Shown: positions 1-5,937 of the stretch, one piece after another
Position numbering within the stretch: position 1 is the stretch's first letter
Layout of the letters: each line of letters starts with the position of its first letter
Assembly (NCBI GenBank): GCA_016703895.1
Contig: JADJBE010000018.1
Span: 1-21,829 of the forward strand
Length of the DNA stretch: 21,829 bases
Reading direction: 5' to 3'
From: Pseudomonadota bacterium
GTDB lineage: Bacteria; Pseudomonadota; Gammaproteobacteria; Steroidobacterales; Steroidobacteraceae
Notes under the pieces: model-generated
What the model saw: the letters and a program-made list of their open reading frames with translations, nothing else
The model's database searches: none
Told to the model about the DNA's origin: nothing
Made by a program: the position numbers and the translations under genes

Positions 1-1
1 A

Positions 2-184
2 GTCCGTTTGCTGTTGACGAACGGGCAGGCGGCGGCCTTGGCGCGTCTGATGGAGCGGGGCGCCTTTGCCGCTTCGCGCCTCACCAACAACGAGAACGAC
101 CGCGCCGAGATGGAAGGCGCCATGTGGGCAGCCGGGCAGCAGTTTCGCGCGGCCGGTATCAGGGCAGGGGATGCGGACGCATGA
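2..184 (+). CDS. C-terminal part of an unknown small protein (5' end outside window)
   Basis: An open frame runs in from the left edge and ends at the TGA at 182-184. It reads VRLLLTNGQAAALARLM and ends in AGIRAGDADA, alanine- and arginine-rich with good high-GC codon usage. Its stop overlaps the chosen repA start as ATGA, a typical translationally coupled arrangement, so it is probably the gene before repA in the same operon. I do not recognise the family. It could be a copy-control or accessory replication protein by position only. The true start lies before the window. Confidence 0.5.
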   Translation, partial: VRLLLTNGQAAALARLMERGAFAASRLTNNENDRAEMEGAMWAAGQQFRAAGIRAGDADA

Positions 185-1116
185 CGGCCAGGAAGTCGCG
201 GGCGTTGACCAACGCGGGGCGTAAGTTCCTCGACGCGGCTGTAGAAATCCAGCTTGACCGCGCAACGCCTGCCGATCTGGCCTATATCGCGCGCCAATTC
301 GTGCAAGCCACCTTGCCGCACAGCGACCCGAAGGCGAACACCTGGAGCCGCAAGAACGGCAATTACACGCTCAGCCTGCAAACCGGCTTTGACGACCAGG
401 GGCAGGCCATCGGCCTGCCGTATGGCGTCATTCCGCGCCTGTTGGTGTATTGGCTGGTAACTGAGGCGACGCGCACGAAAGAGCCGGTGCTACAGCTTGG
501 CCATAACCTTGCGGCCTTCATGCGGGAACTTGGCCTAGACCCGACGCACGGCGGCAAGCGCGGCGACCCGCAGCGGCTTGAAGTGCAAATGCGGCGGTTT
601 TTCAGTGCGCGCATGGCGTTCTTTGAGCAGCTCGACGAAGGCGGCCGGCGAGGGGAAGCGGCCGAGTTCATGCAAGTGGCGCGCAGCTATGTGCTGTGGT
701 GGGACAGCAAGCAGCCGCAGCAGGGCGCCTTGTGGGGCAGCTCCGTGAAGCTCGACAGGGAATTTTTCGAGGCCATCACGGCGGCGCCTATCCCCGTGGA
801 CATGCGGGCGCTGAAAGCCTTGAAGCGCAGCCCGCTGGCGCTCGACCTTTACGCCCTTTGCTCCTACGAGGCGTTCAGGCTGGAGCGCACAGGGCGGGCG
901 CGGGTTATCCCCTGGCGGGCGCTGATGAAACAGCTAGGGGCGGACTACGACCGCGCCGACAAAGAGGACGCCGCCAAGGACTTCGCGCGCAACTGCCGCT
1001 TGGCACTGCGGAAGATTGCGGCCGTCATGCCGTCGCTGAAACTCGGCAACGTGAAAGGCGGGCTGGCCATCCTTCCGGGTAGCCGACCGGCGATTGAGGC
1101 GCGGCCGAAAGCCTAG
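181..1116 (+). CDS. repA: RepA-family plasmid replication initiator
   Basis: This 311-residue protein looks like the plasmid RepA family (Pfam RepA_C type). The recognisable pieces are the N-terminal stretch with LPYGVIPRLLVYWLVTEA, a central helical region, and a C-terminal segment IPWRALMKQLGADYDR followed by a conserved R/K-rich helix. Such proteins bind iterons at the plasmid origin and load the host replication machinery. Four iterons lie directly downstream (1139-1327), which fits. I chose the ATG at 181 because it overlaps the upstream stop as ATGA and has an AGGGG stretch about 11 nt upstream; an in-frame start at 124 would add 19 residues that look unlike the family. The gene appears intact. 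Confidence 0.85.
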   Translation: MTARKSRALTNAGRKFLDAAVEIQLDRATPADLAYIARQFVQATLPHSDPKANTWSRKNGNYTLSLQTGFDDQGQAIGLPYGVIPRLLVYWLVTEATRTKEPVLQLGHNLAAFMRELGLDPTHGGKRGDPQRLEVQMRRFFSARMAFFEQLDEGGRRGEAAEFMQVARSYVLWWDSKQPQQGALWGSSVKLDREFFEAITAAPIPVDMRALKALKRSPLALDLYALCSYEAFRLERTGRARVIPWRALMKQLGADYDRADKEDAAKDFARNCRLALRKIAAVMPSLKLGNVKGGLAILPGSRPAIEARPKA

Positions 1117-1138
1117 CTGGAGCCTGTGCATAGTGGCT

Positions 1139-1157
1139 AACGCGGAAACACCACACC
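1139..1157 (+). repeat. Iteron 1
   Basis: AACGCGGAAACACCACACC, identical over its 17-bp core to the other three copies. It is 23 bp after the repA stop and is the most isolated copy, so it could serve in initiator autoregulation or plasmid handcuffing rather than initiation; that role is inference. Confidence 0.8.
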
Positions 1158-1227
1158 TTCACAGCTAAGCTGTTGATTTTTAGCGTTTCTTGCAGGCGAA
1201 TCGGGAGTGTGAACAGAAAAAGTTATC

Positions 1228-1246
1228 AACGCGGAAACACCACACC
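1228..1246 (+). repeat. Iteron 2
   Basis: Exact copy of AACGCGGAAACACCACACC, preceded by TTATC as in iteron 3. Confidence 0.85.
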
Positions 1247-1284
1247 ACGCAAGTCCTTGATGGATTTGACTTGCCAGACTTATC

Positions 1285-1303
1285 AACGCGGAAACACCAC
1301 ACC
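1285..1303 (+). repeat. Iteron 3
   Basis: Exact copy of AACGCGGAAACACCACACC, preceded by TTATC as in iteron 2. Confidence 0.85.
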
Positions 1304-1308
1304 ACCCT

Positions 1309-1327
1309 TACGCGGAAACACCACACC
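1309..1327 (+). repeat. Iteron 4
   Basis: TACGCGGAAACACCACACC, one base different from the other units at its first position. It abuts the AT-rich stretch and lies only 5 bp after iteron 3. Confidence 0.85.
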
Positions 1328-1393
1328 CTTCCTTTAGTTCTTAAATCCTTTATATAAAAACCTGTAGTTACTCCGCCGCCAACAGTGGATAAA

Positions 1394-1885
1394 TTCGGGG
1401 TTTCAAGAACAAGAAAACTGATCCGCCTTGCGGCGGATGACCTCACGAAAAACCAGCAGCCTGCGAAGCACAGCAGCCGGACGGCCATGAACTCGGCGGG
1501 CTACGCCGTGCAAAGCACGGCTACCGCCTCGGCCTCCGCTTCGCTACGGCTGCCGGCTAACGCCGGCATTCACCATGGCCGCCGTGACGCGACAGCGCGA
1601 GCGGATAGGACGTTAAAACCGGTTTAGCAGGGAAGAAGTCAGGGCAGGCGACCGACAGCGGCCAGAACAGGCACCGGAGCGGCGCACAGGTTGGCGGAAA
1701 GCAGGGCAGGGGCGACTTTCAGGACGTGGCGGCTACCTCACCACCAGAAAACGGCGAAACGCGCTCAGAGGCCAAATGCGGCCGTTCTGGAGGGGTTGCC
1801 CGAAATCCGAGCCGCCAGGAAGGCCGCAGGCGCGTTTTTTCGGGGTGGCCTAGGGTGGGATATCCCCCCGAAATCGTACTAATAT
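1394..1885. other. Non-coding stretch after oriV with stem-loops
   Basis: I see no convincing gene in these ~490 bases. Short open frames exist on the plus strand (1385-1627 and 1691-1882) but lack recognisable domains or ribosome sites. Two perfect hairpins stand out: ATCCGCC/GGCGGAT at 1421-1438 with a 4-nt loop, and GCCGTGC/GCACGGC at 1505-1521 with a 3-nt loop. They may belong to the replication origin (for example a primosome or single-strand initiation site), which is inference. Confidence 0.4.
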
Positions 1886-1899
1886 TATAATCTTATACG
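1886..1899 (+). promoter_or_regulatory. AT-rich module TATAATCTTATACG, copy 1
   Basis: This 14-mer recurs exactly at 10336-10349, and its 11-bp core ATAATCTTATA is found in reverse orientation at 2729-2739. It contains a perfect TATAAT. It lies at the 3' end of the minus-strand zinc-ribbon operon and its first bases overlap nothing coding. The sequence after it has ATA where the other two copies have an ATG at the same distance. Confidence 0.4.
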
Positions 1900-2279
1900 T
1901 TAATATCCGGCCGGCCGAGCAGCTCCAGGGACGGCCAGCCAGGGGCGCGGCGGAAACGCAGGCCGGCAGCGGGGACGCGCTCGACACGGCCGCAGTTCAC
2001 GCAGTTGCCAGCTTCGACCAAATCGCCTTGCGGATGCAGCACGTCCGAGCCGCAGGAGAGGCACCCGCCGACTTCGCGCAGCGCCGATTGCTGAGACGCG
2101 AAGCGGTTGCAATCGGCAGGCCGCGCAAAGCCGCCGTGACACGGGACGACCTCGGCACAGGTGGCACAAGCGAAGGTGTTGAAGCGTTCGCCAGGGAAGC
2201 AGGACACCGTGCCGGGAATGCCACACGAGCGGCAAAGGATATTCGGGGCGGGCAGGGCGCTTGTGGGCTGTTCATGCAT
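1893..2279 (-). CDS. Small cysteine-rich protein, probable double zinc ribbon (unknown function)
   Basis: This 128-residue protein carries four CxxC pairs: CRSC, CATC, CLSC and CVNC, the pattern of two treble-clef or zinc-ribbon modules. It is last in the minus-strand operon behind the coupling protein gene. I chose the ATG at 2279 because an AGGAGG lies 7 nt upstream; the frame stays open further up but without a ribosome site. It overlaps the previous gene by 8 bases. I do not recognise a named family, and a DNA- or RNA-binding or transfer-accessory role would be inference from the metal-binding motifs and position. Confidence 0.7.
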   Translation of the reverse strand: MHEQPTSALPAPNILCRSCGIPGTVSCFPGERFNTFACATCAEVVPCHGGFARPADCNRFASQQSALREVGGCLSCGSDVLHPQGDLVEAGNCVNCGRVERVPAAGLRFRRAPGWPSLELLGRPDINV

Positions 2280-2598
2280 CGGCTGGCCTCCTGGAACCGT
2301 CAGGCGCGAAGGCGCGGAAGCGGGCGGCGTGTTCATGGCTTTCCGAGACGCGAACGACATGGCCGCAGCGTTGGCACTGGCCGTGGTCATGGACAAGGAA
2401 CGCGCCCGCGTAGGGTGGCCAGCTTTCCCAAACAATCGCGGTGACCGTGCCGAGGCACGTTAGGCAGCCCCAGGCGAATTCTCGCGGTGCATAGCCGCCC
2501 TTGCGTGGCACTGGTTTGCCGATATTGTCGTCATCCCAGCCGGGGGCGCAGTAAGCGAACACGGTTTCGGCGCGCGCGTTGTAATCCACACATGGCAC
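2272..2598 (-). CDS. Small cysteine-rich protein, zinc-ribbon-like (start uncertain)
   Basis: From a GTG at 2598 this is 108 residues with CLTC and CQRC pairs and a conserved-looking stretch AIVWESWPPYAGAFLVHDHG. The same frame stays open upstream to about 2728 and encodes a further CRACG pair and ALHEWPCGQG, which fits the zinc-ribbon style, but no ATG, GTG or TTG is available there. An ATG at 2723 sits in a neighbouring frame just after the AT-rich module, so the real gene may start there and be shifted by one base, or may use a non-standard start. Its stop overlaps the next gene, which has a strong ribosome site. Confidence 0.6.
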   Translation of the reverse strand: MPCVDYNARAETVFAYCAPGWDDDNIGKPVPRKGGYAPREFAWGCLTCLGTVTAIVWESWPPYAGAFLVHDHGQCQRCGHVVRVSESHEHAARFRAFAPDGSRRPADA

Positions 2599-2728
2599 GA
2601 CATAGCCGCAGGCGCGGCAGTGGAACGAATGCCGCGCGCCATCAGGCTTGAGGACACCTTGCCCGCAAGGCCACTCATGCAGCGCGCGGTTTCGTCGCGT
2701 AGCGCAATGGTTATGCTGTTCATAAACT

Positions 2729-2739
2729 TATAAGATTAT
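2729..2739 (-). promoter_or_regulatory. AT-rich module ATAATCTTATA (minus orientation)
   Basis: On the minus strand the core ATAATCTTATA is followed after 5 nt by ATG at 2723. Exactly the same arrangement occurs on the plus strand at 10337-10355. A direct repeat GATAATC-A-GATAATC overlaps it. It lies in the short gap between the first and second zinc-ribbon genes, so it may be an internal promoter or operator giving a nearly leaderless transcript; this is inference. Confidence 0.4.
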
Positions 2740-2746
2740 CTGATTA

Positions 2747-3007
2747 TCAAAAGAGAATTTCCTTGCCTTCATTGGGGTGCGGCACCGTCCACTTGGCCGC
2801 TTCCGCGAGAGGCAAGAAGCCTTGCACGGGGTCGCCGTGCTGGTCATTCGTCACCCAATATTCAACTTCGCCGCAGCGACCGCATAGGCAGACTTCCTTG
2901 CCGGTGTCGTGTTCATCGCCGCACATCACATCGCTGCCGCAGGCAAAACAACCCCGCTTGACCGTGACCGAATGCACCAGCTCGATAAGCGTTAGGTCTT
3001 GTGTCAT
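2747..3007 (-). CDS. Small cysteine-rich protein, zinc-ribbon-like (unknown function)
   Basis: An 86-residue protein with CFAC at residues 20-23 and CLCGRC at 40-45, a compact zinc ribbon, followed by an acidic and aromatic tail (EYWVTNDQHGDPVQGFLPL). Its ATG overlaps the stop of the traG-like gene as ATGA, so the two are almost certainly translated together. It is first of three consecutive genes of this style. The family is not one I recognise; its tight coupling to the coupling protein suggests a transfer-related or entry role, which is inference. Confidence 0.7.
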   Translation of the reverse strand: MTQDLTLIELVHSVTVKRGCFACGSDVMCGDEHDTGKEVCLCGRCGEVEYWVTNDQHGDPVQGFLPLAEAAKWTVPHPNEGKEILF

Positions 3008-5079
3008 GGCGTTGCTTCCGTGGCCGGCGCCGGCTTGCCGCGATAGAAGGCGAGCCGCGCCGCATCGTGTGGCACATGCGCGGGAATTCGGGCTTGCAGT
3101 TCGCGCGCGGCCGCCGTGGTGTTACGCATCAATTCCCAGGAAACTTGTCCGCCCTGGCCGTCATGGTCAGGAAGCGGCAGCCAGCGGCGATTGAACAAGG
3201 GCATTTCGTAATAGCCGCCGCGCGAACACAGGGCAGGGAAGGCCAGCCCTTGCACGAACGACAAGCTAAGGGTCTTGCTCATGCCGTAGAACTGCTGCGG
3301 CGTGAGGAAGCGCACCCGCTGATAACTCGTTGTCGTGCTGCCGCTGCTGCCGTAATTGCTGCCATGGCTGCCGCCGCTGTTGCTGCTGCCGCCGCTGCTG
3401 TATCCCGCCGTGGTGCTTTCGAGCAGAACCCCATATTCACCGGCCTTGCGGCTGAAATATTCCGCCGTGGTGTCATCGTTGACGGTGAGAATTTGCACGA
3501 CGCCCGCGTTAGCGATGAAGGTTTCCCAGGATTTTTCGTAGTCACGCTTAATCTGGTTCACGTCCTGATAGGCCGACCAAATCCGCACGTTGTAACCGCG
3601 GAGCGTCGCGGCGGAAGTCTCGATAATTTCCATGCCGCGGAGTTTTGCTTGCTCATCGAGAATGACCAGGACGGAATCCCGTTCATTCATGGGCGAGGCG
3701 GCCAGCGTGTCCAGGCAGGCTTGCACCAGCACACGCGCGAAGCGGAAATAAGTCTGCATTTCCGCTGGCGGAATCATCAGGTAGATGGTGCAGCGTTCCT
3801 TTCGCAGATCCGAAAAATCAAAATCGGATTTGCTCAGGAACGCCCTAAGCGCCGGGTCATTGAGGAATGAAAGCTGCCCCTTGGCCGTACTGACGACGCC
3901 GCCGAATTCACGGCCGCCGGCGATGATGAATTGCGCGTTGTTGACGACGACCGGCAGCTTGCACCAGGTCAAAGCCTTGGCGACGTAATCGGCCAAGCCC
4001 TCTTGCAGCACGATAGGCTGGCCGTGGTCATCGAGAACCTTGCGTTCAACTTCGCGCCCGGTTGCCGCGTCCAGCAGGGTTTCAGTCTTGAAGCTCGAAA
4101 CGTGCGGGTAACTCAGCAAATCCATGACACGCGGCAGATGGTTCGTGCCGGCGCGCTGTTCTTCGGGACTGGTGGCGACAATGCCCATGAGACAGGCCAC
4201 CACATCGCGGGCGCGGCTCGACCAATGCGGATCGTTGCCTTCGGCCACGATAAGCGCCGTGGCAAGGCCGTTGATACGCTGCTGGAATGTCGGGCTTGTC
4301 CCGTCGCGGAGCGCGTCCAGCGGGTTGTGATAGTTGGTCATGGGCTGCACGAAGCCCAATTCCTGGCCGAACAGGTTGAAGGGATTGACGCAGATAATGC
4401 GCTGGCCGAATTCGCGTTCGCGCCATGCGTGAGTGACCCACCAGTTTTCGCCCTTGATATCGTTGACGAACACGCTTTCCTGATTGAGCAAGAGCGTGGG
4501 CATGATGGCTGCCGCGTTTTTGCCGGCGCCTGCGCTGCCAATCGTCAGGATGTTGGTTTCGCCGGAGAAGGCGAGGAAAAAAGCATCATCACCATCCACG
4601 CCGACCGTTGCACCGACATGAGCGGGAAACTTGACGGTGTTGCCGCCTTCGTTCCATTCGGTATTCATGGCGTAGCCGAGCCAGACGGGTTTGCGCCAGC
4701 GTTCAGCATCGAGGCCGAGCAGCAGTTTGTGCGCGGCTAATTCTTCGAGATAGGCATAGCCGGCTTCACCGAGCGCACCCGAAAGGCGCGGCCAATCACG
4801 CGTGAGCTGGGCGGCGGGTGCTGGTTCGTCGTGGTGGTCGCGCCAGAGCCAAAGGCCGATGCTGAAAGAGACAAGGACGAACGACCAGAACCAGAAGCCG
4901 CCAAAGAACAGCGCCGCCACGACGACGACAAACAGGATGGCGCCGAACACGACGGCGATGAATAGGCCGCCGCCAACGTAGGTCGTGACGAGCGCACCCA
5001 GCCCCAGCATGGCGGGCAGGTCTTTGAGGAAACGCCCCAGCGTGGGCGCAGGTTTTTTGCTGTTGGTATCGCTAGACAT
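3004..5079 (-). CDS. traG: VirD4/TraG-type conjugative coupling protein (T4CP)
   Basis: This 691-residue protein is an inner-membrane ATPase that would connect the relaxosome to a type IV secretion channel. Two to three hydrophobic helices occupy about residues 28-79, followed by the nucleotide-binding domain. Walker A is GSAGAGKN at 181-188 and Walker B is VLVILDE near residue 470, followed by the typical TLRGYNVRIWSAYQDVNQIK stretch. A glycine/serine/asparagine-rich linker (SSGGSSNSGGSHGSNYGSSG) precedes the C-terminal part. I chose the ATG at 5079 because GGAGAG lies just upstream; an in-frame GTG at 5097 is possible. It lies between the traD-like gene and the zinc-ribbon genes on the same strand. 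Length and motifs look intact. Confidence 0.88.
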   Translation of the reverse strand: MSSDTNSKKPAPTLGRFLKDLPAMLGLGALVTTYVGGGLFIAVVFGAILFVVVVAALFFGGFWFWSFVLVSFSIGLWLWRDHHDEPAPAAQLTRDWPRLSGALGEAGYAYLEELAAHKLLLGLDAERWRKPVWLGYAMNTEWNEGGNTVKFPAHVGATVGVDGDDAFFLAFSGETNILTIGSAGAGKNAAAIMPTLLLNQESVFVNDIKGENWWVTHAWREREFGQRIICVNPFNLFGQELGFVQPMTNYHNPLDALRDGTSPTFQQRINGLATALIVAEGNDPHWSSRARDVVACLMGIVATSPEEQRAGTNHLPRVMDLLSYPHVSSFKTETLLDAATGREVERKVLDDHGQPIVLQEGLADYVAKALTWCKLPVVVNNAQFIIAGGREFGGVVSTAKGQLSFLNDPALRAFLSKSDFDFSDLRKERCTIYLMIPPAEMQTYFRFARVLVQACLDTLAASPMNERDSVLVILDEQAKLRGMEIIETSAATLRGYNVRIWSAYQDVNQIKRDYEKSWETFIANAGVVQILTVNDDTTAEYFSRKAGEYGVLLESTTAGYSSGGSSNSGGSHGSNYGSSGSTTTSYQRVRFLTPQQFYGMSKTLSLSFVQGLAFPALCSRGGYYEMPLFNRRWLPLPDHDGQGGQVSWELMRNTTAAARELQARIPAHVPHDAARLAFYRGKPAPATEATP

Positions 5080-5179
5080 AGGCTCTCCGGACAGCACCGC
5101 AAAATGGGCACTGCTTCCCGTGAGAGCACTAACCTAAGCCGAGCGATTGGGTCTTAGGCCGCTCTAGGCGTTGGGGTTT

Positions 5180-5455
5180 TCACCCTGCCTTGGTCAATAT
5201 CTTAATCCAATCTGCCAGCAACGTCTTGTCGCGTTCCGTGGTGAGCGCGGAGCGCATCGCCTTTTTCACCGCTTCGGCAAAGTCTGGATCATGGGCGCAA
5301 TGCGCCATGACCGCCCCGCCGATAACGATTTTGCGGCGCGTATCCAACTTACGAGCAGCAGCACTTTCGCGGGCTTTCAATGCCTGCAATTGAGCATCGA
5401 GCGCCGCGCGCTTTGCGAGTAACGCTGTTTTCCGTTCTTCCGTTGACTTAGCCAT
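5180..5455 (-). CDS. TraD/MobC-like relaxosome accessory protein
   Basis: A 91-residue basic, coiled-coil-rich protein with the segment ARKLDTRRKIVIGGAVMAH, which resembles the conserved (K/R)xRTRRxIxxGAL core of the small conjugal-transfer TraD family found beside MobQ-type relaxases. Such proteins are thought to help relaxosome assembly at oriT. It is transcribed away from the oriT region, divergently from the relaxase, and lies upstream of traG. I chose the ATG at 5455 (MAKSTEERK); an in-frame ATG at 5485 would add 10 residues, and neither has a strong ribosome site. Confidence 0.72.
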   Translation of the reverse strand: MAKSTEERKTALLAKRAALDAQLQALKARESAAARKLDTRRKIVIGGAVMAHCAHDPDFAEAVKKAMRSALTTERDKTLLADWIKILTKAG

Positions 5456-5735
5456 AGCGTTGCCGTGTGAAGGCGCAGCCCCCATGCGAAGGCTGCGCCC
5501 GTTTCATCACCTTTGACGTGGCTAGAACTTGCGGAACTCACCACGCAGCAAAATCCTACCATGCAGATTCGCGCCAGGGTCAAGGCGAATTCGAAATTAT
5601 CCCCATCATCTTTGCAGAAACTTGCGCCTCCCCCCTTGGGGGGACGGGAGGGGGGTGCGCGCTTGACCGAGAGTCACCGTAGATTCAGAATCGCAAGGCC
5701 GAATCGGAGCGCATCCCGAAACGAACGAAGTGAGA
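5456..5735. other. Divergent transfer control region
   Basis: This stretch separates the traD-like gene (minus) from the oriT core and relaxase (plus). No gene is convincing here. It holds CCCCCC-TT-GGGGGG at 5630-5643, a strong hairpin with a minimal loop, followed by another G-run (5647-5655). Such GC stem structures are common beside transfer origins but the role here is inference. Confidence 0.4.
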
Positions 5736-5765
5736 AGGGCGCACTTAGGTAAACCTCCGGTTTAC
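5736..5765 (-). other. oriT: oriT core of the IncQ/MobQ type
   Basis: Read on the minus strand the sequence is GTAAACC-GGA-GGTTTAC followed by CTAAGTGCGCCCT. The part TAAGTGCGCCCT matches the nic-region core that I recall for RSF1010/R1162 (IncQ) oriT. The inverted repeat (arms 5749-5755 and 5759-5765, loop of 3) sits directly next to it, as in IncQ origins. By analogy the nick would fall within the TAAGTGCGCC segment. The relaxase gene begins about 170 bp downstream, which supports the assignment. Confidence 0.8.
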
Positions 5766-5783
5766 GGTGCGACCTGCGGCGCG

Positions 5784-5801
5784 AACGGGCTGGCGCCCGT
5801 T
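5784..5801 (+). other. Stem-loop in relaxase leader
   Basis: AACGGGC/GCCCGTT, a perfect 7-bp stem with loop TGGC, between oriT and the relaxase start. It may be part of the relaxosome site or a leader structure affecting relaxase translation. Confidence 0.4.
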
Positions 5802-5882
5802 GCCGTCGCGGCGCTGGCGCCGAACGGCAAGAACAGCGCGGGCTTGTGAGGCATCACAGACCGCGCTTTGCGGCCACTGCGG

Positions 5883-5900
5883 GGCTGCCATCCGGCAGCC
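5883..5900 (+). other. Second stem-loop in relaxase leader
   Basis: GGCTGCC/GGCAGCC, a perfect 7-bp stem with loop ATCC, ending about 20 nt before the relaxase ribosome site. Position suggests translational control, but there is no further evidence. Confidence 0.4.
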
Positions 5901-5937
5901 GCGAAGCGGCCAGAAAGAACAGGAGCAGCACCCCGCC

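Larger units (their letters stand above)
1139..1392. other. oriV: Iteron-type replication origin (oriV)
   Basis: Four direct copies of CGCGGAAACACCACACC lie downstream of repA, in the same orientation. The 19-bp units start at 1139, 1228, 1285 and 1309, so the spacing shrinks from 89 to 57 to 24 bp. The middle two copies share a further upstream TTATCA. An AT-rich stretch at about 1328-1372 (with TTTATATAAAAA) is a likely melting region. On the minus strand at 1384-1392 is TTATCCACT, one base from the E. coli DnaA box TTATCCACA. Iterons, an AT-rich region, a DnaA box and an adjacent initiator gene together are the standard anatomy of an iteron-controlled plasmid origin. Confidence 0.8.

Noticed and set aside
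1421..1438. Hairpin ATCCGCC/GGCGGAT considered as a rho-independent terminator of repA
   Set aside because: There is no T-tract on either side and it lies beyond the origin, so it is better described as an origin-region stem-loop.
1180..1488. Minus-strand open frame of 102 codons across the iterons
   Set aside because: It exists because the repeated iterons encode the repeated peptide VVWCFRV; it is a by-product of the origin repeats, with no ribosome site.
3300..3420. GCCGCTGCTGCCG-type triplet repeats considered as a CRISPR or satellite array
   Set aside because: They encode the Gly/Ser/Asn linker of the coupling protein in frame; there are no repeat-spacer units.
3001..3870. 289-codon plus-strand open frame opposite traG
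   Set aside because: Antisense shadow of the coupling protein gene; low-complexity alanine run arises from the Gly/Ser linker, and no domain is visible.
5630..5655. C/G runs considered as a G-quadruplex element
   Set aside because: The runs form a simple CCCCCC-TT-GGGGGG hairpin, and too few separated G-tracts are present to argue for a quadruplex.
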